From the NCBI GenBank assembly GCA_013399015.1, contig VWZX01007386.1, forward strand, positions 558,001 to 622,000: a DNA stretch of 64,000 bases, given 5' to 3'. A program made the position numbers and the translations under genes. The DNA comes from Galbula dea (lineage: Eukaryota > Chordata > Aves > Piciformes > Galbulidae). Below are positions 46,501-59,124 of this stretch, one piece after another (the stretch's first letter is position 1; each line of letters opens with the position of its first letter). The notes beneath the pieces are model-generated. The model was not told where the DNA came from and did not search any database. It worked only from the letters and a program-made list of their open reading frames with translations.

Positions 46501-49500
46501 CCCAAAAGCTGTCCATATTTTTAAAGGTGCTTAGGGCTACCTTTAAAAATATGTGGAATCTTTCAGTAACAAGTGGTAAGAATCAACTGTGCATCTCTGC
46601 TTGTATTTTAAAAACAGGCTACCCACATGGCCTCCTACCAGTGTGGGCATAATAAGCTCTGACTGTAGATCTACCCATAGCAATATATTTGAGTGGCTGA
46701 AAGTAAGGGTCAGAAAGGAGAATGAAGCATTCAAGGACATGCATATGAAAACTGTGTTTTATTTAACTGTCAAAGCTCCAACATTGTGACTGCATTCAAA
46801 ATACTGACTAATTTGGATGAAGGAATGGTCTACTGGAAAACACTGACTGAGCCTCTGAGAGGCTATTGCAAAGGTTTCTTATAGAAAACCTCATTCTCCA
46901 CTGTGGAGGAACTGAGAGGAATAAAGCAAGCATTAGCTGTCACTGATAGCCTAATTAGTTTGACTTCAGATATACATCTTGTCTGCTAGAAAACTGTTTA
47001 CAGCAATGATTTCTTTATGTGCTCCCATACTGAGCCTTGCATAAGCAGGTTCTCAGGTGCAACAGATTGCCCCAGGAGACTCCTAATGATATAAACCACA
47101 TTATTTTCTAAGTCCTGGATGGATGTGCAGCAATAACAGTAAGCCATTTAGGGCAGGTTTCCTAGACATCTGGTGATTTATGTGAAATGAGTTAACACTT
47201 AAAGGAAGCTTCTAAGGAGAGGTGGTATATTCAAGTCTAAAACTGAAGGAGATGACTCCTGTACCTACCCTGTGACAGATGGGGGTATTGCATGTGATAA
47301 CTACAGTAGGAACTACAACCAAATTCCCCCCAAGCTACCTTGCAGTTCAAATTAGTGAAGGTTATAGGCTGTCCCTGAATAAACAGTAGACTTGCAAAAC
47401 CATAACCAGCTGCCAGTAACTTACTCCATGTGATAGCTCATCACCTTACAACGAGTATGGATACAGCAGAGAACTGATGCCCACGTCTTGGTCTTGGCAG
47501 AGAACTTTCTCCTTTCTGCTTGCAGAAAATACATCAGCTGTGGATTTCCCTGCAAACAGCCGAAGCCAGCTTTCTAACTAGCAGAGGAGCACAGAGCAGC
47601 TGACATCAACACAGTGCTGGCATATAGTTCTCATGGTGCACAATAAATCATCCTCAGTGGTTGCAGGGAATAATGGAGGACATTGGGTGAGTTATGGTAC
47701 TTACACCAGGGTTCCTTCCACACTGGACATGCATGTTGTGTGTTTCTCCTAGCCATGATACTCCCAAGGCTCAAATAATGGTAATGTAATTGCAAACTGT
47801 CCTTGTAAGCTCGTGACAGATAAAGGCAATCACCTCAGAAAGCTGCAATGGTGAAAATCTTGCTATACAAGGGACAGTGTAACTACTGGTCCTCTTCTTA
47901 TGTTTTGGGAACCTCTGAGGTGTGTAAAGCTGAGTTTAAAAGATGTGCTCTCCTCCAGGTACTGGAAAGGGTGGGAACCCTAGGCTACACTTAGCTACAG
48001 CCGTGTGGTTCCTTTTCTTTTTGAGCAGCCTCCCTCAAGACAAGGAGATGGGAAGAAGACCAGCAACTGCAGGCTGAGGCAGCCAGTTCTCAGAACTTTA
48101 ACTAGATAGCTGCTCTCCATTACAGTGACAAGCATGCAGGAGGCTGAAGGCATGCAGTGTCTTACCTGGGCTTTCTGCCTGTGAGCCTCATGTACAGGTC
48201 GTAGAGTATGGCCGGTGCCTTGTGACTGACGGTCACCCAGTACTGGTTTATCAAGTAGTTGGAGGTCAGGTGGGCGTTGGGTGTTCGGAAGGCCTGCTCC
48301 AGAGGGTTCCTTTTGAACGTGGACATGACATACTGCTCTGTAAGGGAAGAGACATTTACCTTCCAATCAGGCACTTAAAATTTCAAGTTGGGTTCACAAC
48401 CACATCAAGATGCTGCCGGAAAGCCCAAGTTGCATTGCTTAATCTTGGTTGACCGACAGTTCTGCAGACTATGGAACCAGGGGTTGGGCAAGATCATTGC
48501 ATGATCCCTTCTGGCAGTAAAATTGAGGACTCCATCATCATTTGAAACACTATCTGGCTCTAGACTTAACAGCAATGAAAAAAACTTCTGATTAAAACAC
48601 CAAAACCTGATGGAGGAAAAGCAAGCTTCAAACCAAGGAACTGCTGCTCCTCCTTCACTTGCAGTAGATGTAAAAGAAATTGATAGGGGTTAACATGTCT
48701 TCAGATCACTGAAAGCAAGCTTTGACCTGCTAGCATAAAACAAAAATGACATTTCTAATATCTAGTAAAAGTTTCAAAAGGGCTGATGCCAATATTAGTC
48801 TGAGTCAGGGACTCACATAGGGTGCTGCTTCTAGAAAGACTTCATCATATCCCTTCAAACTACATCTAATACAAAACCAAACACCTCAGCCCATTTCAGA
48901 GGAGCTCTGGATGCATCAAACCAGCAACTTGTCTCTCATTCTCAACTTGAAAACTAATGATTGCATGGTAATCTTTAATTTCCATTCTGTGTTAAGGCAC
49001 AAAATACGTTGGGTCTGATTCTGAGCTCTTGCAGTGGCACAGTGCCACAGAAATGGCATCTAGATGTGCAAATCTGGGGCATTTACATATTGCAAAGGCT
49101 TAACAGAACTCCAGTACAAGACTGAATAGAAGACTATCATCTCAGGGACTGATAAACAGATGGTGCTCCTACTCCCAAGCACCAATGAGCTCAACCAAGA
49201 AGAATATCTGGGTATTTTTTTTTACTTCTTTGAGAATTTGAGAGTTATGACATCAATCTGTGCTCATATTACAGTTTACTCTCTAAGCTTATGTTACAAA
49301 TAGAAAATCAGATGAGAATTTGCAAGTCACAAGAAATATCCAGATTATCCTCAGATAAGCAGATAATGATAACATTCAACTCTCATGTATCTGTGGCAAG
49401 CTCATCACTTCAAGGAGTGATTGCTGGATGCATTCTAAGTAACAGCAACTAGAGGAGACTTGTTAGCCACTTAGCTGCTAAGTTTAAACAACAAAGACTT

Positions 49501-52500
49501 TTAAAATAATACCATTTAGTTTCAGTGCATGTTCACTGTTAATTTTTGTGTCCTGTATGCTCCAAGTTTAATGGCTGAAGACCAGTTCTCCTGAAACTCA
49601 TATTGCATCTGAATAGCTAGAACTGACTGCAGTTTCATACAGCCACACTGCAATGATGGGGTTACCTTGTGGTCACCTTTCAGGCTGCAGCAGGGAAATC
49701 TTATCCTTTGCAACATGTTCTCTCCAAATGGCAAGGATTAGCAAAAACTTCCTATTTAAACTTTCCCAGGTAGTTGTGCCTGGCAGGGAGGGCTTGCTGG
49801 AGCAGTTTCACTGAAGATTTGGAAAGGTGTTCCCTGCTGGCAGGGGAGTGGTGATAAGCAGTTTGGGATGGGCTGTGGGAAGGAAGCTGCTATCCTGGCC
49901 CAGTTTGTGTCCCTGTAAACAGTGCATGAGGAGTTTCCTCTGCCTTAGCAGTGTGGCCATTTACTACAATTATACTTTGACAGTACAAAGAGATCTGCTC
50001 CCAGTCTGGAGAGGGCTCTGTACCCTTTCAAATAGCTCACAGCTGAATCAGAAAAGGAAGATGTCCTGTTACAGCTATGCAGAGCTGTATAGAATATAGA
50101 ATTAATATAGAATATAGAATTAATATAGAATTAATTATATTAATATAGAATTAATATAGAATTAAGGGGCTGGTTCTCTATTCCTTTTTTCCACTACTTT
50201 AATACCTCAGTGCAGCAAAGCACAGACTCTGCTGGGTTGTTATGTGATTATAGACACAATGAAAACTGAAAAGATGCTTTCCTGAGCTAAGTGCCCAGCC
50301 TCAGGAAAGCCTTTTGCTCACAGGACCCTCATTGACTGCAGCTGGGCCCCCTACATGCAGTTTGAATGGCAGATGCTGAATGCCACCTAAATATAGGAAG
50401 CCACCTTCTCAAAGCCTGGCCAAAGAATGCTACTGATGTCTGACACATTCTTGGTTTAAATTAGACCTTACCCATTTCTCCCCAGAAGAAAGGGTTGATT
50501 CCACCTGTTGTGCAGTTGAATACCAACATGTTTTTTGGTCTGGAAAAGAGAAAGAAGTATTACTTCAAGGTGTGAAGAAAAGCACCTCAAGTTTTATTAA
50601 TGGAGCATGAAAGCTAACAGCTTAAGAAAGTGTAACATCAGCTCATAAAAAATGCAGAAGAGGGCATCCTTCATAAATATGAATGTACAGTATAAAACAT
50701 GAAGCTTTGTTAAGATTCATTCAGATTCTGGAAAGCTTATGAAGCTCATAGAGAAAGATGAGGTTTAAGAAAAATCATCCTTGTATCACTTACCAGAAAT
50801 TGTAAAGCAATAAGGAAAGCATGCACATGGACAAGTTTAAGTTTGGGGGTTTTTTGTAATAGTTTCTCTTAGTACACAGTAAATAACTGGCCCAACTACC
50901 CCAGGGATGTACTATGTATTTTACAATCATTTACTTACTGGCTCTGATTTGTGCTACTTTTAAACTCCATTTGTTAGGGTGGTGATTATAAATCCATTCA
51001 TTTCAACAGGATTCTCATTTTAATAGCAAATAAACTGTGGTTGTTATTTGGGCATGGAACAAAAACATAAATCATACCAGTTGTATGTCTTCCTTGGACA
51101 TACAGCAAGAACTACTCAAACAGCTTTTTTATCTCAGCCTGCCTTGCCAAAGGTGCAAGTGATGCCATTAAGACAGTTTTTTTTCTTACTCTACATTAGC
51201 AGCTGGAGCAATCTGCCAAAATGCTAAAAGAAGGGAGATCTGGCCTTGAACAGGGAGGGGATAGCAGTGCTTCTAAGGTGCCTGTGGTTCTCAGAGGCTT
51301 CTTCCACTGGAGGAGGCTGCCTGTGAGGAACCTCTCTTTTAAAAATGCCTGTGGCTGAAGAGATCAAGAGACAAAACCCTTAAACCTGGTAGAGGAAATC
51401 TCACACAGTAACACTTGAAATCTACAGTTGGATAATACACAGGTTTAATGGTGCTTTTAAGAAATAATGCTTTGAAATAATGGCATCTGACTGTATATTA
51501 TCATCAGTGTTAACCCCCAGCAGGCTTCTAGGGATGGTTAGTACTAATAGATATGTCAACCTCTGAATCCATGATCTCCTGTAACTTTGAACTACTAAGT
51601 CAAATTCTGACAGACTGTTAAAGATAAAAATTCACAGTAGTGCTTAATATGGGAAGCTCCATAGAGCAACTTGCTAAATCCATAATGTGGCCCTGCACAG
51701 AAAACTCATCTGGTGCTAAAAGCCACACACAGAGCCTGATGGAAAGTGGATTGAAGACTTCCACTTACTCCAGGCCCATTAAACACCAACAAAGAGGATT
51801 TCTCCATCTTCCCAGCTTCCAGTGAAGAGTCTCTCCATGCTGATTTTTCTCCATTCTCCACCCTCTGCTAAGTTGGTGACCTTGGTATAGACTGCAGAGC
51901 TTTGTAAAGCTGCTGTACTATGTAGTGAAGATTGCAATTCTTTGCTAAGTTTTGGAATCTAATTTCACTTGGTAATGTCACCTGCCCTGAAGGAGACTGA
52001 CTTTCTAATTAGATTATTTGGAAAAAAAAATTAAACCACACATACTGTTCTTCAGGACAGCATCTAAACCTGACACTCTCAGAGAAATTGAATTTACAGA
52101 AGGCCAAGGCTCTTGATTTTTGTATACAGATTGCTAACCTTGGGGTTCTGCCTAGCTAGACAAAGCTTTATATCAAGCCCTGCAATTGCTCCTTTAGCCA
52201 AATAATTATCTGTGTAGAAGCCAGATTGAAAGCATATATCTTTTGCTAATGAAAAGCTTTTAAAAAAGCACTTCTTCCACAACCAGAGGCAGGAAGTGTA
52301 CCTGTGTGCTGAGACACTGCTCAGCAGCACATCTGTCTCCTTGGAGCCCTCTTCATCTGGAGGCTCTCAGGAGTGGGGGTGTGTGTAAAGGGAAAATGTA
52401 TTTACTTTTCCCACACCATGCTTCTTTGTTTATTGCTGTTGTGGAATAAAACCAGGAGAAAAATAAATCTAAAAAGCTGGTGAGCTGCCTTTTAAGGTCC

Positions 52501-55500
52501 TTTAGGGATCCCTGTATTTAGGTTACCATATGCAGCTCTTCTCCACCCTCAGCTCAGAGGGCTTACTCTGTCTTTCAAAGTAAAATATTTCTGCCTTTTA
52601 TTTGCCTGGTATTGACTTCTTAAGAGTTGCATAAACCTCCAGAATAATTCATGTGGTTCACTCTGTAACACTTCCTATAAAATGATTACAGGTCAGAGCC
52701 ATAGGTTCACAGGAAATTATCTTGAAGCCTTAATGTCACTTACATGTCCCCTCCTCAAAAACATAAAGAATGGGTTGTTTTAAGATCATCTCCCCTATCA
52801 TATGAGCCCATAATATACTTGTATTGTGCAGTGTTTTCCAAGGAAAACATGCAGGGCATTTTCAACAAGAGGACTAGAAGCCACCTGAAAAGAGACTTAA
52901 TGCAGTTGCCTGAGAAAGGATGCCCAAAATTGGCTGCTGTGAAGCTCCAGTAAAGCTCTTGGCCTTCAGAAAAGTGACTTCTGAGAAACAAGAGCTGTCA
53001 ACTGAACTTAAGTTGTACTGGTAAACAAGTCTCACCTGTAGCTTTAGAGATTTCCTAACTCTAAAGCCCGCCTTTACTTCTTCTCTACACTCTTAGTTCT
53101 TGCCCACTTGGGGAAGAAAACACGAACCAGAAAATCAATCAACAAGGCTCCTGGCACAGGTTTTCAATCTGGTTCCCTTTAGAGTTGTGGAGCAAGCAGT
53201 AAAGGTCCAAGAATGGCACGAGAGGAGTGACTTCCCACCTGTGCACAGCGGTGTACCACCCAGCCGCCAGGGTGAGGTTGATGGCAACGTCTACGGGAAT
53301 CATATCTGCCACAGCTTCGTTGTTGGCGATGACAGTCCGCAGAATCCCTTTGCCTGCCTGTGGGACAAAGGCAAACAGGCACTGAGAGAATGCCATGGGA
53401 CATTTCCTTAGCTTGGACTGAGGACAATATCATGCTAGCACTTTTCAAGGCTGGCACCTGCTGCAGAAGTTATTTGGTTCCTGTGAAAACAAACACGGAA
53501 CTCACGTGGATCCCACTGTGTTCTGTGTTTCCAAAGGAAGCCTAAAACATGATGATATCTGTGCTGTGTTTAACAAGGGAAGCTGTGACTCTTAGTTAAC
53601 TCAGTAGGAAAGAAATAGATTTGAATTTACTGAAGTAAAACTCCCTGTAATGCCTGAAGTTACATTCTGTTAAATGACACAGGCAGACAGAGGTCTGAGT
53701 GTCCCTCAAAGACAGTAGTCACTTTGGAAATGAAACAAATAAGCTTTTTGAAGAGTTTACTCCCTGGCCTTTGGATGTATTGACACCTCCTCTTATATAT
53801 TTAACCTGAATGCTTAATCAAGGAGTTTCCCCTGATGACCAATCAGTCTTTGGAGGTTTCACAGGAGAGACATGGAAACAGCTAGCAAAACCACAGTAGA
53901 CTGAATCAGAGAGGACAATTCACCTATACAGAAACATGGAGGTGAAATGGAGTGAAGGAACTTCACCTAGTGTCTCAGGTGTAAGGGCTGAACAGAGCAA
54001 ATAAAATAGAAATTTCCAGTAGCAGAGTCAAGGTTGCAATCAAGTCACCTAGCATGTGGGAAATAAAATGCAATGAATTTGAGTTTGATGTAGAAGCTGA
54101 GCACCCAGTGATTAAGAAAGGAGGATCAAAGCACTAGTGAAGAAAGGAAGGGAAAAAGCTCTTACAATTTAGATCTGTGCAAAACCAGAGGGAAGGACTG
54201 TCTGAAGGGGCAAAGGAATATGCTGTACAGATCCATGAATATTTAAAAAGGAGGGAAAAGAAAATGTTACAGCATTTTTTTCACCCAAACTAAGACTCCC
54301 ATTTCATGATGAAATAAGTCTCCATCTGTGAAAGCTGAAGTTTTACTACAGCAACTAGACAGAAAGTGCCTAGTTGTGCAAAAACCCTCACTTGAAGACT
54401 GGGGAGAAGAAAGATGTAATGAAAAAAGCATTTAAGACTTGATATTAACTTGTAAAGCACATACTGCTGCCTGCTGGTCATTGGTGGGTTTTAAGTGATG
54501 CTGCATCCCCTGTTTGGGAGGTGTTTATCTGGGTTTCTTCTTCTGCCTCTCTCCCCCTCCTTCCCTGTTCCATACTAAGATGTTCTTGTTATATTTCACA
54601 GTTTGCAAGTAAGGGAATATCACTTATGACTGATTTAATATTTATGAGCTAAGACTCCCAAGCAGTCCCATCTCATCCAGTGCAGGTGGCAGAGGGAATC
54701 CAGGACAGAGATACTCAGACACAGGCCACTCTGTAAGCTTCCCTGCATGACTCCATCCTCCTCAAACCCATGGCATGCAGTTAACCTCTGCTGACCTAAG
54801 CTGAACTGCAGTTGTGTTTAGGCATTAAAACCTTAACATGCCACACCACTATGATTTTTTTTCCCTCTTCCTGCTACTATTTTTTAAGGGTACCAAAAAG
54901 CAAAATAAACCAAAGCAGCAAATCAGGCTCAGCTAATGAATTTTCCACTGCTGTGAACTCAGGCCCACTAGACACTGCTGTGTGATCCAGCCACCACATT
55001 TTCACAGGTACACCAAAGACCTGTTTGAGGTCTTCACAACTAGTAAGCTTGATGGATGTGCTGCAAACAGGCCTGTATTCAGAGCAGTGTGTGATGGTCT
55101 AATGCACATGGATGACTCAGTCATTTCATACACTGGGTATTTAAGAAAGACTTCAGGTTTAAGAGTCTCAAGTTACTTCTTACATTGGAAATTATTTGGT
55201 ACTTCTGATTTCTATTTAGAGTTGACTTTTTCCTCTTTAGTAAAATAGAAGCTACTGTAGCTGAAGCCTCTGAAATCATTTCCAGGTCTGAGTCTGATGT
55301 TTCTGGACAGCCTCCCAGCTGAAGTGCTTTGGGGCCAGTCACTGTCCAGAACATGAATTAAACCATGGTTCTGCCCTCCAGCTTCACTGCCTTGCAAGGA
55401 AAGAGGTCTTTACATGGAATATGGAACAGCAATACAAACTGCCTCAACTACAGTCCAGCAGAAATGTTAACTAATTTCATTTTGTTTTGCAGTCAACAAA

Positions 55501-58500
55501 GTTGCTCCCCACAGCAGCTGGAGCAACTATATGCAAAAGAAACCTAATCAGACTATTAAGTACATCTTCCAACTCCCACATTACATGAATATTTGAAAGA
55601 TACTGTGGAATGAAATCAGACTCAAATATTGTAGTGGTGACAGGAAAAAAAAAAACCAAACCAACTTGGCAAGGTTTGGAGTCCAGATTCTGCCCAGGTG
55701 ATCCCAAAGGTCCCAAATCTGAATCTGGGGGTTGTTCCCCACATAGGATGAGCTTGGGTCAGAAGTATTAAATTGATGCTTTAGAATGGAGAAGGACTTA
55801 AAATACACAAACACCAAAACACTTCCCTTTTGATTTTTCCATTCTTAATGAAGGCTAATCAACTTGACAGTTGGTCAAGAGAGCTGGCTGTAATCACACA
55901 ACTTCCAGGTAATCAAACTAACAGATGACTTACATGCTCCAGAGTTAATTGTCAAACTACCAAACAGGATTTACCAATTCACCATATTCAAGTATATTAA
56001 TTCAAAAGAAGTATTTACTTTTTTCTTCCCTGCAGAGAACCAAAAGTCTCTTGGGCTCCCTAATAATGAATATCTTTCACTCCCAGTGAAAAGGGGAGGA
56101 GAGGAATGGGCTTTTAAATGACAAAAGATTTGATTGGCATGTTTTTATATGGCTGAAAACAAATGAATTTGGCCTGTGTTTCATAATGTAGTTGCATGTG
56201 AATACATGTATGACAGCTACTTGCTGTAATTTGCTGCTTAGGTAACTCACTTGCAGGGAATAAAGAGCAATGCAATGGAACTTTATGCAACATCTTTCTT
56301 ACAAACCAATAGAGGACAAATTTTTGTGGCAGACATCTTTAATGCTCAAAAGCAACCACAAAAAAAAATGCAACTCAGATAGCATTACAAAAGTTAGGAT
56401 CTGTCACAGGAAAAGGAAGGAGTGGATTTGCAAACTTAAGGAACTGCAAAAACTATCATGATGGCAAGATGTCACAGAAGAACAGAAAACAGCCCAAGAT
56501 GCTGGGAGTAAAGCAGAGAAGCAGTACAAGCTTTGTGGACAGTCAGTTGTGGTTAAAGTCCAAGAGATAATTATTTGAAAGAAACTGTGTCCCCAGTAGA
56601 ACCTAGTAACACTTTGTGAACACAAATGATGCATTTGGGGGCTTCTGAATGCCTCTGAAATGTGTAACTGAGGTTTCAGATAACAGCATTAGCTGGTATA
56701 TACCCACTCATTTCATCAGTCCTGTGGATTCCTGAAGTAACTGTAGCAGTTTCTATTTATGCTCCCCTTCAGGTACAAATGAGCTTTTTTAACAAGATGA
56801 TATTTGGATTTTATTCTGCTCTCCTGTGATGGTAGACTACTAATCCTTTCATACACAGCATCAAGCTGATTAAAATAGAGTTTTTACAAAGTAATCAAGT
56901 GGGACAAATTGTACAGGAACAAAAATAGCTGCCCATAGCTATACAGCATTGAGCACTGACAAACAGACCTGAGGCAGTAGTTTTGGTTCAGAAAAAAATA
57001 ATATACCACAGGAAAAAAAGCAACTTCACTGTTTTTACATCTTAAATTGTAGTTATTGTTTTCATATCACAAGTAATGCTGTGCTGTTTAGCACAGTAGT
57101 TATTTACACCAGTGTTAAGCAAGAATATAGTGAATTATCCACGTGCCTGGCAGAGTTGGAGTTGATAGTTACCTACATTATTTAGCTGTACTCTGCATGT
57201 GGAGAAATCCTCTATAAAGCAATGGCAAGTCAGACCCAGAATCTCTGTTACTGTGGCATGGTCATACACTACAGCAGTGGATGTAGCAACAATTCCATAT
57301 GAAGAGAAACATCTGTAAAGCTGCCCTGTATGGATGGTATGGTAGCCTCACCTGGAAAATTAAGTTCTGTGTTCCAAGCTTTGACATTTGTGAATTAGTT
57401 TCCCAGATCCATCTTTTGCCCTTCCTTAGAAAATCTGGCCAAAACTTTAGGTTTTTATAGAGGTTTTAGAAACTGCAATTCCTATTCAGTGAACCAGCAA
57501 GATGAACGCTCCTTCACTGTGCTTTTTTGAGCACAGCATAAAGAGTCTTCTAGGTCCTACAGGAATATAGATGTATGGCAAGTGTATGGCATCTTTCTAC
57601 CAGGTTGACAAAATTGCTACAATCCTTTTTAGCACACAGTTTCTAAGTGGGGCTGTAGAGGTGCTGTTTCAGTAACTCCAAGTGCACTTTCAGGGGAGTT
57701 GAGAGAGTAACTGGACATACCGCAATAAATATCCCACTGGTCCCGTTGAAGCTGTCAATCCAACCCTGCAAAACAGGAAGGATGGTTACTGTTTCTTTCA
57801 ATGACACCTTGCTCATGCAGGCTTCAACATGGGGAAAGGGCTCTAATGCTCTGCTGCAGACAAAGAAGCAACAAGATACCAGTTAAGATGGATGCCAGCC
57901 TATCTGGGATAGCTGCCAGGAAGATAACCAGTACAAAGTACCCAACTGATTTCAAGTAGGGGATGCATTGTATGATACCCCATTCTGTCTGCAATTTACA
58001 CAGATGGCATACTCCAGCTAATTTCTACAGCAAGGAAGAAACAAAAAACAACACTTCTGAATCCCACCCTACTTCAGGTCAGGAAAACTGCCACTTGTAG
58101 GAGCAAGAGTTAACAGCAGCGATGAGTTGTTTGACTTGAACCAGGCTATGACACCTAACAGAGTCTGCTCTGTCTTTCCAAGACAGGGAGCTTGGCCTGG
58201 AGCCTTGGCTATATATCTCAGTCACCTTTGGCATGCTTCTAGCTGCATGAAAGCCAAAGGTGACTTTAGGTTGCCTTTCCAATTTGGCTGCAATGCTAGG
58301 CCATATTATTCCTACCAGGATACCTAGCTTAGTGAATGATTTCAGTCCAAAACTACAGCTGCATTTAATAACTGCATGGTTGACATCTGTACCTGCAACA
58401 GGCCCAAATAAGTGTGGATCCAGTGAATTCAATGACTACCAACACAAGAAAGAGATACTAGGTAATTGCATGTGACATTGTAAAATGCTTTTGAGGGCTA

Positions 58501-59124
58501 GGGTTATCATCAGGACCTCATTAATAGGCTGCCTAGACCATGGTAAGATTCTAATCAGAATGCATCAGAACTAAGACTGCCAATCTGCTGTGTTTCCCTA
58601 GCTAGTAGAGAAACTCCCCTGTGTATGTCTAGCCACAATCCTCTGTGTGCAAGACTCTCTATTACCTGCACATCCAGCATTTTGCACCGTTATCCCAGCT
58701 CTTGTTCCTAGTCCTTAAATGTATTCTTTTCACTTGGACACAACAGTCTTTCCTGATGATGCTGAAGAAGGCTGGCTGTTGTACTCCAGCAGAGGTCCTG
58801 CACCTCTTCCACATGCTTTCCTAGGAACTGGAGTACCCATTTCTCAAGTAGACACTGGTACAAGTAGGGACAAATTCCTGACAGTACTGCAGCTACAGCT
58901 GTATCAAAGAGCTCTTGGTAGGGAATTGTCATGTATTCATGCTTACTGGGAAAGGCTCATGCCAGCTAGCTCCCACGATGGATGGCCTGATGATAGCAAT
59001 GTTCAAGTTTCCTTTCTCTTGCTGAATCAGGTATTCTGACAAGGCTTTGGTGTAGGTGTAAGTGTTGGGCCAGGCCCCAAGCAGCTTGGGTGTGATGTCT
59101 TGAATGATAGACTCATCCAACCAC
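43397..59124 (-). CDS. Fatty acyl-CoA reductase (FAR1/FAR2 family), C-terminal 333 residues in eight exons
   Basis: Reduces long-chain fatty acyl-CoA to fatty alcohol with two NADPH, feeding ether-lipid or wax-ester synthesis; family members are peroxisomal or ER membrane proteins. Exons 5' to 3' on the minus strand: 59124-58947, 57765-57721, 53357-53239, 50539-50472, 48337-48166, 45292-45163, 44198-44071, 43559-43397. All splice sites are GT-AG and all phases agree. The part present starts with WLDESIIQDITPKL. It has the catalytic YTYTK (YxxxK) at residues 22-26, IRPSIVGASW after it, the FAR C-terminal domain, and a hydrophobic anchor near the end, ending FRASSTLRH. The length equals human FAR1 from its equivalent Trp to the end, as I recall it. 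The N-terminal Rossmann half (the nucleotide-binding glycine motif) is missing because it lies right of the window. No frameshift or premature stop is seen. The family is certain. The paralogue is not: the residues mix FAR1-like and FAR2-like features. Confidence 0.95.
44071..44198 (-). CDS. Reductase exon, DVRQLHW block
   Basis: A 128-base exon between CTTTAAATCCCAG and GTAAGT encodes LYNFDVRQLHWSEYIESYCL then GAKKYLLNEDMAGIPAAKQH and LR. It is the most conserved part of the FAR C-terminal domain. Confidence 0.96.
45163..45292 (-). CDS. Reductase exon, RLHK block
   Basis: A 130-base exon between CCTTTGTTTCAG and GTATGT encodes 43 residues, MMKIINRLHKSMMLLQYFST through NMLMSHLNTEDKK. Phase 2 to 0. 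Confidence 0.95.
48166..48337 (-). CDS. Reductase exon, FAR C-terminal domain start
   Basis: A 172-base exon between TCTTCCCTTACAG and GTAAGA encodes QYVMSTFKRNPLEQAFRTPN, then a 36-residue continuation ending in YMRLTGRKP. STFKRNPLEQAF is FAR1-like, while LTGRKPR is FAR2-like. Confidence 0.96.
48460..48520 (+). mobile_element. Possible CR1 3'-end remnant
   Basis: GGGGTTGGGCAAGATCATTG followed by CATGATCCCTTCTGGC has the layout of the CR1 terminus (GGTTGGACTAGATGACC...GGTCCCTTCCAACC), but many substitutions and no terminal repeat. Assignment is weak. Confidence 0.3.
50088..50165 (+). repeat. AT-rich short tandem repeat
   Basis: About seven irregular copies of ATAGAATTAAT/ATAGAATAT words in 78 bases, in a reductase intron. 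Unit lengths vary by insertion or loss of a few bases. Confidence 0.85.
50472..50539 (-). CDS. Reductase exon, NCTTG block
   Basis: A 68-base exon between CTCTTTTCCAG and GTAAGG encodes PKNMLVFNCTTGGINPFFWG followed by EM, with split codons at both ends (AG+A, G+AG). NCTTG..NPF.WGE is the FAR1-type version of this block. Confidence 0.95.
53239..53357 (-). CDS. Reductase exon, AGKGILRT block
   Basis: The acceptor TTTGTCCCACAG and donor CACAG then GTGGGA bound 119 bases. They encode AGKGILRTVIANNEAVADMI, PVDVAINLTLAAGWYTAVH and two bases of Arg. The GWYTAVHR ending is FAR2-like. The exon is CpG-rich relative to its introns, as constrained coding sequence often is here. Confidence 0.96.
57721..57765 (-). 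CDS. Reductase micro-exon
   Basis: A 45-base exon (15 residues, GWIDSFNGTSGIFIA) lies between the acceptor CTGTTTTGCAG and the donor GCG then GTATGT. It is too short to appear as a stand-alone frame. Phase 0 at both ends, and the peptide fits the conserved GWID-FNG-SG-FIA block of the family exactly. Confidence 0.95.
58947..59124 (-). CDS. Reductase exon with catalytic YxxxK
   Basis: The acceptor CTTGTTTCCTGTAG opens the exon, which begins with the last base of a split codon and then TGG. It ends at TTT CCA before GTAAGC. It encodes 59 residues including YTYTK, with catalytic Tyr and Lys, and the NIAIIRPSIVGASWHEPFP block. Confidence 0.96.

Larger units (their letters stand above)
43560..58946 (-). 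other. Introns of the reductase gene
   Basis: Seven introns of 511, 964, 2873, 2134, 2699, 4363 and 1181 bases (3' to 5' in the gene). They are AT-rich and hold no other supportable coding exon. An AT-rich repeat lies at 50088-50165 and a possible CR1 remnant at about 48460-48520. An A/C-rich run is at 55645-55663. Confidence 0.75.
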
